Source: Peptococcaceae bacterium UBA7185
GTDB lineage: Bacteria > Bacillota > Peptococcia > Peptococcales > Peptococcaceae
Assembly: GCA_002491065.1 (NCBI GenBank)
Contig: DKVF01000083.1
Location: forward strand, 7,426 to 43,115
Direction of reading: 5' to 3'
Length of the DNA: 35,690 nucleotides
A model generated the notes under the pieces. The model did no database searches. It was given only the letters and a program-made list of their open reading frames with translations, and had not been told where the DNA came from. This document shows positions 1 through 8,435 of this stretch, piece by piece. How positions within the stretch are numbered: position 1 is the stretch's first letter; each line of letters starts with the position of its first letter. The position numbers and the translations under genes were made by a program.

Positions 1-26
1 AATGTATAAATTACCAGAAAAAAATT

Positions 27-55
27 TTACCATTTTGTAATCTTTATGTTATAAT
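27..55 (+). promoter_or_regulatory. Promoter for the carboxypeptidase gene
   Basis: TTACCA (27-32) and TATAAT (50-55) are separated by 17 bp. The -10 is a perfect match and the -35 matches four of six bases. It lies about 100 bp upstream of the dacA-like start, in AT-rich sequence. Confidence 0.6.
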
Positions 56-155
56 ATAAAATAAGATTTTTATATATAGTGAGGTTTATATGTTGTTTAA
101 AACATAACAAAGTATTTTTTGATAAAGAGCATTATAGGGTGGAAAGGTGGAGCTT

Positions 156-1496
156 ATGCGAAGAAAGAAGATTACAGCAGGTTTATTGATAATTATGATG
201 TTGTTTACGATAGCACCTCATATGGCTTTTGCAGATATCATTACTACGTCGGTGCCGGAAATTAATGCAGTGAGTTATATTGTGGTGGATAGTAGTACAG
301 GGGAAGTACTTTTTGGGAAAAATTACCAGCAACAATGTGCACCAGCTAGTATTACAAAGATCATGACCGCTATTTTAGCTATTGAGAGTGGAAAGCTGGA
401 CAGTAATGTGACAGTTTCAGATCTGCCTGATTTTGGTGATAGTGGTGCAGTAACGATTCATTTGGCAAAGGGTGAAAGTTATTCTTTGAAAAGTCTCGTG
501 GAAGTTATGCTGGTAGCGTCGGCCAATGATGCTGCATATGTAATTGCAGATGCAGTAAGTGGTTCTGCCGAAAAGTTTGTCGCAAAAATGAACGAAAAAG
601 CAAATGAACTGGGGATGTCCGGAACAGTATTCAAAAATCCTCACGGCTTGGACGAGGACGGACATCTGGTGACAGCTGAGGATATGGCAAAGCTGGCACG
701 GTACGCTATGCAAAATGAAACCTTTCGGGAAATGGTAAAGGTACAGCAGGTGAACTGGCAGGGGGGAAGTTATGAAAAGCCGTTGCCCACTACGAATAAG
801 CTCTTTAGTATTATGCCAGAAGCTATCGGTGTAAAAACTGGGCATACGAATAATGCTCAATATACATTGGTGGGGGCAGCACAGAAAGATGGGCGGGAGC
901 TGATTGGCGTGATTTTAGGTGCGCCTGATGAGAATATCTTTCAGAACATGAAAAAGATTCTCACTTATGGATTTGAACATACAAAAGTAGTTCCTGTCAT
1001 TCAGAAAGACGCATTAGAAACAACCTTGCAGTTTGGTGAGAACAAGCAAGTACGAGTTGTTGCCGGTGAGGATTATAGCGTACTGCAATCAACAGACAAT
1101 GCATCCATTGTATCCTATCAACGTAAATTGACCGACATAGAATTGCCAATCAAAAAAAATACGCAGGTGGGCGTATTGGAGGTGTTGGTAGATGGAAGTG
1201 TAATTCATGAGGTGCCTTTAATGGCGCAGGATGATATGAGAAAACCAATCAATTGGTTGTTTATTATAACTATATTTTTGTCGGTAGTATATATCGCTTC
1301 TATTTGTAGCCGCATTGTGAATAATGTGCGGCGGGCTCAACGGAAGAAAGCTGCCAATTGTACTGCAGCGTCAGCACCTGCAAAAAGAAATCAATATGAA
1401 AATTTGGTCAGCTCAGTAGAACATCCTAAGCAACAGACAAGGACGTCAGGCAAAAAAACGTTAAGCAGCAGTCGAGATAGGGATACAAGACGGTAG
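156..1496 (+). CDS. dacA: D-alanyl-D-alanine carboxypeptidase (serine-type, PBP5 family)
   Basis: A low-molecular-weight penicillin-binding protein that trims the terminal D-Ala from peptidoglycan stem peptides outside the membrane. Visible features, numbered from the ATG at 156: an N-terminal signal peptide ending near AFA-D, the catalytic SxxK motif (S65-ITK), the SAN motif (S122-N124) and KTG at 227-229. After the peptidase domain comes a beta-rich region resembling the PBP5 C-terminal domain, then one transmembrane helix near residue 365 and a basic, Ser/Lys-rich tail, so it is probably membrane-anchored. A GTG at 147 is in frame, but AAAGGTGG at 143-150 sits 5 nt before ATG 156, so 156 is preferred. 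Length (446 aa) is slightly long for the family because of the tail. The paralogue (DacA, DacB or DacF type) cannot be decided here. Confidence 0.9.
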   Translation: MRRKKITAGLLIIMMLFTIAPHMAFADIITTSVPEINAVSYIVVDSSTGEVLFGKNYQQQCAPASITKIMTAILAIESGKLDSNVTVSDLPDFGDSGAVTIHLAKGESYSLKSLVEVMLVASANDAAYVIADAVSGSAEKFVAKMNEKANELGMSGTVFKNPHGLDEDGHLVTAEDMAKLARYAMQNETFREMVKVQQVNWQGGSYEKPLPTTNKLFSIMPEAIGVKTGHTNNAQYTLVGAAQKDGRELIGVILGAPDENIFQNMKKILTYGFEHTKVVPVIQKDALETTLQFGENKQVRVVAGEDYSVLQSTDNASIVSYQRKLTDIELPIKKNTQVGVLEVLVDGSVIHEVPLMAQDDMRKPINWLFIITIFLSVVYIASICSRIVNNVRRAQRKKAANCTAASAPAKRNQYENLVSSVEHPKQQTRTSGKKTLSSSRDRDTRR

Positions 1497-1541
1497 GTAG
1501 ACAAAAACCATTTTGTGTGAATTATGGAAAGGATATTCCCT

Positions 1542-2564
1542 ATGGACTATAAAACATTTGTTCAACACCTGCAAAAAGAGGCGTACCAGCCGGTATATTT
1601 CTTTTATGGCGAGGAAGTTTTACTGCGGCAGCGGGCGTTGAAAATATTGGAAAAGCAGATACTGCCGGAGGGACTTGAAGATTTTAATAAGGATATACTT
1701 TTAGGGAATGAAGCAAGTCCCAAGCAGATTGCCGAGATGGCGATGAATTTGCCCTTTATGGCTAATTATCGATTGTTGATTGTACAGTCACCGTTGTCCT
1801 TTTTATCAATTCCCAAAAGTGATAAAGCGGGACAGGAAGCTATACGTTATTTATTAGATTATCTGGAAACGCCCAATCCCCAATGTTGTCTGGTTTTTCT
1901 GAGTGAAGACGCTCTAGGAAAAACAGGAGCATTAAATAAAAAGTTGCAGGAAAAGGCTGTGCAGGTGGAATTTGCTCCTTTAAAGGGTAAGGTACTGGAA
2001 AAGTGGATTGTTGATTATGTAACGGCAGCGGGGCAGAAAATAGATTCGGCTGCGGTGGGATATCTGAGCAGCATGAATCGTTTCGATTTGCAGATTATGG
2101 AGCAGGAACTGCAAAAATTACTTTCATATTGTAGGGAGACTCCGGTCATTTCGTTGCGGCATGTGCAGGACATTGTAACAAAAACAGTAGAGACGAATAT
2201 ATTTTCTCTTTCTGATAGCATTGGCGATAAAAAGGGCACTGAGGCTTTACGAGTATTGAGAGACATGTTTTATTTGGGAGAGACGCCTTTTAAATTGATT
2301 GGCTTTTTAGCGCGTCATTTTCGAAATTTGGTCTTGATGAAAGATTATCAGCGTATGGGTTATAATGAAACGCAAATAAAAGAAAAAACGAAACTGCACC
2401 CGTTTGTAATTAAAAAGAGTTTGCGGCAGGCAGAGCAATTCTCTATGCAACAGTTAGTAAAGGCACTGGAGCGACTGCTGTGTGTGGAAACGGAATTAAA
2501 GTCTACAACTGCCAATGGGGAAGAACTATTGGAACAGTTCATAATAGAGTTGTGTTATTTGTAG
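1542..2564 (+). CDS. holA: DNA polymerase III delta subunit
   Basis: The clamp-loader delta subunit, which opens the beta sliding clamp during replication. The protein begins with the usual DYKTF..L and PVYFFYGEEVLLR pattern of the family, has the AAA+-like fold without a nucleotide-binding P-loop, and ends in the family's helical collar region (FKLIGFLARHFRNL, then LLCVETELKSTTANGEELLEQFI). The length of 340 aa is typical. An in-frame ATG at 1524 adds six residues but has no ribosome binding site; AAAGGA at 1528-1533 is spaced 8 nt from ATG 1542, so 1542 is preferred. It lies 45 bp after the carboxypeptidase and 18 bp before the coiled-coil gene, probably in one transcription unit. Confidence 0.92.
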   Translation: MDYKTFVQHLQKEAYQPVYFFYGEEVLLRQRALKILEKQILPEGLEDFNKDILLGNEASPKQIAEMAMNLPFMANYRLLIVQSPLSFLSIPKSDKAGQEAIRYLLDYLETPNPQCCLVFLSEDALGKTGALNKKLQEKAVQVEFAPLKGKVLEKWIVDYVTAAGQKIDSAAVGYLSSMNRFDLQIMEQELQKLLSYCRETPVISLRHVQDIVTKTVETNIFSLSDSIGDKKGTEALRVLRDMFYLGETPFKLIGFLARHFRNLVLMKDYQRMGYNETQIKEKTKLHPFVIKKSLRQAEQFSMQQLVKALERLLCVETELKSTTANGEELLEQFIIELCYL

Positions 2565-2582
2565 ACGGTAGGAGGAAAAGCA

Positions 2583-3404
2583 ATGGAAGCGGAATTCAGT
2601 AAAAAAATGACACAGCGGTTGGCTGAATATGAAGAATATATTGAAAATGAGTGCAAATCCCCTTTGCTGCAAAAGGACAAAGTATTGGTAGACAGAGAAA
2701 CCTTGCTGGATTTATTAGCAGATTTGAAACGATTTCACAGTGCCGACCAGCACTTGGAGGACAGTGGCGAGTTGGACCTTACCACTGTGCAAATGACCAA
2801 GGAACAACTTTTAAAAAATGCGGTATGGCAGGCGCGACAAATGATTTCAGAAGCGGAAGTTGTTCGCACATCTACCTTGGAGAATGCGATGGAGGATGCA
2901 AAAAAGGAAGCACAAAAGATTTTAGCTGAGGCAAAGGCCTATGATAAAAAGGTGAAGGCAGAAGCAGAGGAAATTGTAAGTATGACGTTGACAGAACGGC
3001 GGCAGGAGTTGGAAACTGCGCGCAAAGAACTGGAAGATAGTCGGGAAAGTGTATTAGCGCAGGCGCGGCAAGAAGGTGAAGAAATTTTAGCGGCTGTAAG
3101 ACAGGAGGCAGAAGAACTGCGTCAAAAATTGGATGAGGAGATCGACGTTTATCGCAGGGAACGAGAAGCGGAACTACGTGAATCCTTAAAAGAAGCGCAG
3201 CAAATGGCACAGACAACATTGGAGGAAAAAACAAGAGATGCGCTGAAATTGTATGCGGATACAGTTCATGACGCAGAAGACATGGTGAATCTGATTGTAG
3301 GTTTATATGACCAACAAATCGAGGTTATTCAGCAGGACCGTAAGGAGATTATAAATATTATTGAAAAACTAGAGCGGCAAGGATTACAGCGTAGCCGTCC
3401 ATAA
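2583..3404 (+). CDS. Coiled-coil protein, DivIVA/ATPase subunit H-like, function unknown
   Basis: A 273-aa, highly charged, almost entirely helical protein. Residues 32-50 (KVLVDRETLLDLLADLKRF) resemble a short N-terminal element found in small coiled-coil proteins of Clostridia and Negativicutes that are often annotated as vacuolar ATPase subunit H-like. Residues about 80-225 form a long coiled coil rich in Ala, Glu, Lys and Arg. There is no signal peptide or transmembrane segment, so it is probably cytoplasmic and structural or scaffold-like. The GGAGG ribosome binding site at 2570-2574 supports the ATG at 2583. It is the last gene before a strong terminator. No enzymatic function can be assigned; cell-division or envelope scaffolding is only a guess from the coiled coil. 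Confidence 0.75.
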   Translation: MEAEFSKKMTQRLAEYEEYIENECKSPLLQKDKVLVDRETLLDLLADLKRFHSADQHLEDSGELDLTTVQMTKEQLLKNAVWQARQMISEAEVVRTSTLENAMEDAKKEAQKILAEAKAYDKKVKAEAEEIVSMTLTERRQELETARKELEDSRESVLAQARQEGEEILAAVRQEAEELRQKLDEEIDVYRREREAELRESLKEAQQMAQTTLEEKTRDALKLYADTVHDAEDMVNLIVGLYDQQIEVIQQDRKEIINIIEKLERQGLQRSRP

Positions 3405-3410
3405 AAATAG

Positions 3411-3476
3411 ACTGCCTGTGCATCACTATACGTGCGGAAACGAACGTTGGAGTGATCGGAGGTAGTTTTTGTTTTT
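3411..3476 (+). terminator. Rho-independent terminator after the holA operon
   Basis: Arms at 3411-3427 and 3451-3466 pair over about 16 bp with a few wobbles and one bulge, followed by TTTTTGTTTTT. It begins 6 bp after the stop of the coiled-coil gene. Confidence 0.8.
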
Positions 3477-3525
3477 GCTGAATTTGTTACTTGATTAAAA
3501 AAGTTACAGGATTGAGAAAAAAGTA

Positions 3526-3576
3526 TTGAATAAAAAGAAAAAATAACGTATTATATATACAGAAAATCTGTATATA
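3526..3576 (+). promoter_or_regulatory. Promoter with overlapping palindrome upstream of the HD-GYP regulator
   Basis: TTGAAT (3526-3531) and TATTAT (3549-3554) are 17 bp apart. Overlapping the -10 and the probable start point is a perfect inverted repeat with 10-bp arms, TATATACAGA at 3554-3563 and its complement at 3567-3576, with a 3-nt centre. A palindrome in this position is typical of a repressor operator, but no regulator for it is apparent. Confidence 0.5.
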
Positions 3577-3634
3577 AAAAACATAGTGAGCATGGAAATC
3601 TGGAAATACATATAATTATGGCAAAGGAGTTAGC

Positions 3635-5191
3635 ATGAGTAACTGCAGCAATGAAAAACATAAAATTTTAATAGCAGATGATTCGGAAATGAATCGAGAT
3701 CTTCTTTCAGAAATTCTAGCAGATAAGTATGAGATTGTAGGAGTAGAGGACGGTTTGCAGGCAATTGCTTATCTGGAGCAAAATTCTCATTCCGTATCGT
3801 TACTGTTATTAGATATTGTAATGCCAAAGGCGGATGGGTTTGAAGTATTGGCCTACATGAATAAATATCACTGGATTGATGATATTCCTGTGATTATGAT
3901 TTCTTCGGAAACAGCTTCATCTTATATAAAACGGGCTTATGACTTTGGAGTAATGGATTATATCAGCCGTCCATTTGATATTTCTGTGGTGCAGCGTCGT
4001 GTTTCCAATGCAATTATGCTGTATGCAAAGCAGCGAAAGCTGATTTCTATAGTTGCAGATCAAATTTATGAGAAAGATAAAAGTAATAATATTATGATTT
4101 CTATCCTCAGCCATATTGTAGAGTTTCGTAATGGGGAAAGTGGTTTGCATGTTTTGCATATCAATATGATTACGGAAATGCTGTTGAAACGACTGATGCA
4201 GAAAACGGACCGTTATAATTTGTCTATGGCGGATATTTCGCTGATCAGTATGGCATCGGCTTTACATGATATTGGGAAAATCGCGATTCCCGATGAAATT
4301 TTGAATAAGCCAGGACGTCTGACCGATGAAGAGTTTAAACGTATGCAGTATCATACAGAGGCAGGCGCTGAAATGCTGCGCAGTTTGAATTTATATCAGG
4401 ATGAGCCGTTGGTAAAGTTTGCCTACCAGATTTGCCGCTGGCATCATGAACGTTATGACGGGCGAGGTTATCCTGACGGTTTGGTAGGGGATGACATTCC
4501 CATTGCAGCACAAATTGTAGCAGTAGCTGATGTATATGATGCCTTAACCAGCGAGCGCTGCTACAAAAAAGCGTATTCTCATGATGTCGCTTTGCAAATG
4601 ATTGCCAATGGGGAGTGCGGGAGCTTTAATGCACTGGTGCTGGAATGTTTGGAGGATATCAGTGAAGAACTTCGCCGAGAAATGCAGATTAATTCGCCGG
4701 ATCATAAAGCGAGTAAAGAAATTCAGGAGCTTTCCGCGAAAATGCAGCGTTATGAGGAACTTTCCGCTTCTACAAAGATGTTGTGGCAACTGGAGTTTGA
4801 AAGGGTCAAATCACAGTTCTTCGTTTCAGAGTTATCAGATCTTGCGTTTGTGTATCAAATAGAGCCGCCGATTTTAACATTATCACGGCCAAACAGTTTA
4901 TATGCTGGAATGAGTGAAGCGATTATAGATCCCTTTCATAATGCGCAATTTGAAGAATATATACAAAATGGGGAACAGCTTATTGACATTATTACAGAAA
5001 ACGTGCATCAGACTACGATGAAACAATCCTCATTCCAGGTAACTGGTTTACTTAAATTGAATGGCGTGACAAAACTGTGTTGTTGTATTTGTCGTGCCAT
5101 TTGGGTATTCCATGACCAACCGCGCTATATGGGTGTTGTAGGTAGAATTATTGAACTTGGGGAGCAGGATGCTTCATTAAAAGTAGAATAG
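3635..5191 (+). CDS. Response regulator with HD-GYP domain and C-terminal PAS-like region
   Basis: Probably a phosphorylation-controlled cyclic di-GMP phosphodiesterase. Residues 9-125 are a receiver domain with acidic pair D15/D16, phospho-acceptor D60 (LLLLDIVMP) and the conserved lysine position replaced in the SRPFD segment. Residues about 150-340 are an HD-GYP domain with HD at 211-212 (HDIGK), H240, HHERYDGRGYP at 270-280 and VADVYDALTSERCYK, so the metal ligands and GYP motif are intact. Residues about 370-510 form an additional domain that looks PAS-like, ending with GVVGRIIEL. The start at 3635 follows AAAGGAG at 3623-3629. The Hpt protein immediately downstream is a likely phosphotransfer partner. 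No histidine kinase or GGDEF protein lies in the window. Confidence 0.88.
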   Translation: MSNCSNEKHKILIADDSEMNRDLLSEILADKYEIVGVEDGLQAIAYLEQNSHSVSLLLLDIVMPKADGFEVLAYMNKYHWIDDIPVIMISSETASSYIKRAYDFGVMDYISRPFDISVVQRRVSNAIMLYAKQRKLISIVADQIYEKDKSNNIMISILSHIVEFRNGESGLHVLHINMITEMLLKRLMQKTDRYNLSMADISLISMASALHDIGKIAIPDEILNKPGRLTDEEFKRMQYHTEAGAEMLRSLNLYQDEPLVKFAYQICRWHHERYDGRGYPDGLVGDDIPIAAQIVAVADVYDALTSERCYKKAYSHDVALQMIANGECGSFNALVLECLEDISEELRREMQINSPDHKASKEIQELSAKMQRYEELSASTKMLWQLEFERVKSQFFVSELSDLAFVYQIEPPILTLSRPNSLYAGMSEAIIDPFHNAQFEEYIQNGEQLIDIITENVHQTTMKQSSFQVTGLLKLNGVTKLCCCICRAIWVFHDQPRYMGVVGRIIELGEQDASLKVE

Positions 5192-5265
5192 AAAACAGAT
5201 AAAAAAGATAGAGTAAAGGATGGATGATTAGCATATTCGACCATTCTGATGACAAGGAGAATCAT

Positions 5266-5628
5266 ATGACATTACAGGAATTTTATGCCGCAACAGGCGG
5301 CGGCTATGAAGATGCGTTGGGACGTTTACACAGTGAACGCCTTGTGCAGAAATTTGTACTCAAATTTTTGAATGATGACAGCTATTCTTTGCTGTGCCGT
5401 TCTTTGGAAGAAAAAAATATGGAAGAAGCTTTCCGTGCGGCGCATACCTTAAAAGGCGTTTGTATGAATTTAGGTTTTGACCGTTTGCTCCACTCCAGCA
5501 GTATGTTGACGGAATCCTTGCGCAATGGCGTAGGAGAAAATGTGCCAGAACTTTTTCAGCAGGTACAGCAGGATTATGAGCAAATCATTGCTGCTTTACA
5601 ACAGTTTAAAAAAACACAAGAATTATGA
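5266..5628 (+). CDS. Hpt domain phosphotransfer protein
   Basis: A stand-alone histidine phosphotransfer protein of 120 aa. The phospho-accepting histidine lies in AAHTLKGVCMNLGF, which matches the Hpt consensus (AHxLKGxxxxxG). It is all-helical and cytoplasmic. An upstream in-frame ATG at 5224 would add 14 residues and has AAAGGA only 3 nt before it; AAGGAGA at 5254-5260 spaced 5 nt from ATG 5266 is better. It follows the HD-GYP response regulator by 74 bp and is closed by its own terminator, so the two probably form one phosphorelay unit. The presence of Hpt suggests a hybrid sensor kinase elsewhere in the genome. Confidence 0.85.
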   Translation: MTLQEFYAATGGGYEDALGRLHSERLVQKFVLKFLNDDSYSLLCRSLEEKNMEEAFRAAHTLKGVCMNLGFDRLLHSSSMLTESLRNGVGENVPELFQQVQQDYEQIIAALQQFKKTQEL

Positions 5629-5637
5629 CAATGAAGA

Positions 5638-5665
5638 AGCTCGAGAAATCGAGCTCTTTGTTTTT
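5638..5665 (+). terminator. Rho-independent terminator after the Hpt gene
   Basis: AGCTCGA (5638-5644) pairs with TCGAGCT (5649-5655) around a GAAA tetraloop, followed by CTTTGTTTTT. It begins 10 bp after the Hpt stop codon. Confidence 0.8.
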
Positions 5666-5700
5666 ATAAAAATGTTTGATGAAGAACAGGAGGAAGTATT

Positions 5701-6912
5701 ATGAGTTTGAATGCAACACCATCAGGCGAAAGGGTACATATTGGCTTCTTTGGACGCCGCAATGCAGGAAAATCCAGCGTAGTGAATGCGGTCACAGGGC
5801 AGGATCTGGCAGTCGTGTCTGATACGCGCGGCACAACCACTGATCCGGTGAGCAAGGCAATGGAATTGCTGCCTATTGGACCGGTAGTTATCATTGACAC
5901 GCCGGGGATTGATGACGAAGGCGCACTGGGCGAATTGCGGGTGCGCAAAACTAAGCAGGTATTGAATAAAACGGATGTTGCGATTCTTGTGGTGGACAGT
6001 ACACTGGGATGTAGTGAAGCAGAGAATGAGTTGATTCAGATCTTTGAAGAAAAGAAAATTAAGTACCTCATTGTGTATAATAAATGCGATTTGCTGTCTG
6101 ATGAAAAACGGCTGGAATTGGAAAAGGAAGCATGTTTAGTAAGTGCGACAGAAAAAACGGGAATTTATGAGCTGAAAGAGGCTATTGGAAAGCTGGCAGC
6201 ATCTGAAGAGCCTAAGCAGCCTTTGGTGGCCGATCTGGTACAGCCCAATGAATTTGTAGTATTAGTGGTTCCCATTGACTCTGCCGCGCCGAAAGGACGT
6301 TTGATTTTACCTCAGCAGCAAACGATTCGTGACTTGCTGGAAGCGGGCGCAGTACCCATTGTGACCCGAGAAACAGAGCTGAAAGCAACATTGGAGCACT
6401 TAGGGAAAAAACCAGCGATGGTCATCACTGACAGTCAGGCTTTTGCGAAAGTGTCAGCAGAAACCCCTCGTGAAATCCCGTTGACTTCGTTTTCTATCCT
6501 GATGGCTCGTTATAAAGGACAATTGCGTGGTGCAGTATTGGGTGCGGCTGCCATTGAAAAGCTGCAGGATGGCGATACGGTGCTGATTTCCGAAGGCTGC
6601 ACCCATCATCGTCAGTGTGATGATATTGGTACTGTAAAGCTTCCCCGTTGGTTAAAAGAACATACGGGAAAAGCTCTGCAGTTTCAGTTCAGCTCGGGTA
6701 CCTCTTTCCCTGAAGAATTATCCCAGTACCAGTTGATTGTGCACTGTGGGGGCTGTATGTTGAATGAACGGGAAATGCAGTATCGGCAAAAATGCGCTGC
6801 TGATCAGAATATTCCTTTTACCAATTATGGGATTGCCATTGCTTACATGCAAGGCATTCTGCAGCGCAGTATTGAGATATTCCCCCAGCTTTTACGAGAT
6901 TTAGAGGGATAA
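5701..6912 (+). CDS. hydF: [FeFe]-hydrogenase H-cluster maturation GTPase HydF
   Basis: The scaffold and carrier GTPase that assembles the 2Fe subcluster of [FeFe] hydrogenase and delivers it to the apo-enzyme, working with the radical SAM proteins HydE and HydG. The N-terminal GTPase domain shows the P-loop GRRNAGKS (18-25), the switch TTTDP, DTPGID and NKCD. The C-terminal cluster-binding domain has C300-x-H302 followed after 46 residues by C349-x-x-C352, which fits the family's CxHx46-53CxxC signature. The length of 403 aa is normal. An AGGAGG ribosome binding site lies just before the ATG. hydE, hydG and the hydrogenase itself are not in the window, so the maturation genes are scattered in this genome. 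It implies hydrogen metabolism in an anaerobe. Confidence 0.95.
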   Translation: MSLNATPSGERVHIGFFGRRNAGKSSVVNAVTGQDLAVVSDTRGTTTDPVSKAMELLPIGPVVIIDTPGIDDEGALGELRVRKTKQVLNKTDVAILVVDSTLGCSEAENELIQIFEEKKIKYLIVYNKCDLLSDEKRLELEKEACLVSATEKTGIYELKEAIGKLAASEEPKQPLVADLVQPNEFVVLVVPIDSAAPKGRLILPQQQTIRDLLEAGAVPIVTRETELKATLEHLGKKPAMVITDSQAFAKVSAETPREIPLTSFSILMARYKGQLRGAVLGAAAIEKLQDGDTVLISEGCTHHRQCDDIGTVKLPRWLKEHTGKALQFQFSSGTSFPEELSQYQLIVHCGGCMLNEREMQYRQKCAADQNIPFTNYGIAIAYMQGILQRSIEIFPQLLRDLEG

Positions 6913-7054
6913 AAATGATGCCTCATAGATAACTTGTATGGCCATATTGGTGGAAGCTATGTGAAAAAACCATAAATTTGTTATATAATAATAACAGAAT
7001 CATTTATATAGTGAATTCCCAATTATCAGATAATTTATTTAGGAGGTTATTTTC

Positions 7055-8266
7055 ATGGCAGAAGAATTATATGATTTGATTATTATCGGTGGTGGGCCTG
7101 CAGGCTTGAGCGCTGGGATTTACGGTGGGCGTGCTAAACTGAAAACATTAATTATAGAAAAAGGTTCCTTGGGTGGACGTGCATTTACTACAAGAGAAAT
7201 TGTAAATTATCCTGGCTATAAAGCTTCCAGCGGTCCTGATCTGACAAATGATATGGCAGAGCATGCAAAGAGCTTTGGTGTAGAAGTGAAAAAAGAAGAA
7301 GTGAAGTCGGTAGACTTTAGCGGCGATATCAAAATTGTAAAAACCAAAAAGCATGAATATCAGGCAAAAGCGATTATCATTGCCACCGGTACAGAAGCAA
7401 GAGTACTGGGAATTCCTGGCGAACGGGAATTGACCGGTATGGGCGTTGCGTATTGCGCGACCTGCGACGCAGAATTTTTCCAGGATCAAGAGGTTGTAGT
7501 AGTAGGCAGCGGCGACCAGGCTATTGAAGAAGGAATGTATATCGCCAAATTTGCTTCCAAAATTACCGTTGTGGTACTGCATGACGAGGGTGTGCTGGAC
7601 TGCAACAAGCAGGCAGCAGAAAAAGCCTTTGCTCATCCAAAGATGAACTTTATCTGGAATTCCGTGCTGAGTGAAATCGTTGGGGAAGATGAAGTAGAAG
7701 GCGTAAAAATCAAGAACCTGAAGACCGGTGAAATCACGGATTATCCATGTCAGGGTGTGTTCTTCTTCGTAGGTATGGTACCGGGTACCGAATGCGTGAA
7801 GGGACAGATGGAGTTGGATCAGAGAGGTTGGATTCATACCAATGATCGTATGGAAACTTCCGTGGACGGCGTATTTGCAGTAGGCGATGTGCGTGATAAA
7901 TATCTGCGTCAGGTTTCTACGGCAATCGGTGACGGTGCTACTGCGGCTACTGCAGCAGAACGCTATATCGAAGAACAGGAAGATTTCAGAAAAAATGTGG
8001 TAGAGTCTGAAAAACCAGTTCTGTTAGGCTTCTGGAGCCCTGAATTTGGCGATAGCCTGGACAAAATGGGAAAAGTAGATGAAGCAAACCGTGAAAATGG
8101 TGACAAATACAAATTTATCGAAGTAGATATCACCCGCAAAAAAGGTCTGGCTAAGAAATATAATGTAACTGTAGACGCAGATAAAACCGCTTGTGTTCTG
8201 GAATTGAATAAAGGCGAGCTGGTTCGGGAAATCGCTCTGGATCAGGATTTGAGAGGACAAATCTAA
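7055..8266 (+). CDS. Thioredoxin reductase-like flavoprotein with degenerate thioredoxin-like tail
   Basis: A low-molecular-weight thioredoxin reductase fold. It has an FAD-binding GGGPAGLSAG (12-21), the redox-active C134-ATC-137, a second nucleotide-binding GSGDQA (151-156) and a terminal FAD motif, VFAVGDVRD. Two features are unusual. The segment after the second dinucleotide fold reads VVVLHDEGVLD, where NADPH-dependent enzymes carry an HRRxxxR pattern, so NADPH specificity is doubtful. Residues about 316-403 form an extra thioredoxin-like domain (KPVLLGFWSPEFGDSL, then KYKFIEVDITRKKGLAKKYNV) whose CxxC position has no cysteine. The family normally ends near residue 310. AGGAGG at 7041-7046 supports the start, and the gene is monocistronic with a strong terminator. 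It could be trxB or a ferredoxin- or NADH-linked relative. Confidence 0.85.
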   Translation: MAEELYDLIIIGGGPAGLSAGIYGGRAKLKTLIIEKGSLGGRAFTTREIVNYPGYKASSGPDLTNDMAEHAKSFGVEVKKEEVKSVDFSGDIKIVKTKKHEYQAKAIIIATGTEARVLGIPGERELTGMGVAYCATCDAEFFQDQEVVVVGSGDQAIEEGMYIAKFASKITVVVLHDEGVLDCNKQAAEKAFAHPKMNFIWNSVLSEIVGEDEVEGVKIKNLKTGEITDYPCQGVFFFVGMVPGTECVKGQMELDQRGWIHTNDRMETSVDGVFAVGDVRDKYLRQVSTAIGDGATAATAAERYIEEQEDFRKNVVESEKPVLLGFWSPEFGDSLDKMGKVDEANRENGDKYKFIEVDITRKKGLAKKYNVTVDADKTACVLELNKGELVREIALDQDLRGQI

Positions 8267-8309
8267 TTGTAAACCAAAGAGCAACACTCCAAACATCAAA
8301 CACAAAAAT

Positions 8310-8356
8310 AAAAACAAACAGAACCGGAAAATTATTTTCCGGTTCTGTTTGTTTTT
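8310..8356. terminator. Strong bidirectional terminator
   Basis: A perfect 22-bp inverted repeat (8310-8331 and 8335-8356) with a 3-nt loop. It has an A-rich left flank and a T-rich right flank, so it can serve both the flavoprotein gene and the convergent MocR gene. Confidence 0.9.
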
Positions 8357-8435
8357 CATAAAAAATAGGGCGAGGCAGAGAACGTGGGATAGACAAAAGA
8401 AAAATTGCTTAGAGCTTGTTCCGGTTGATGAATGT

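Noticed and set aside
7148..7837. 229-aa minus-strand open frame
   Set aside because: It lies entirely within the thioredoxin reductase-like gene, has no ribosome binding site and a Phe/Cys/His-rich composition typical of an antisense frame.
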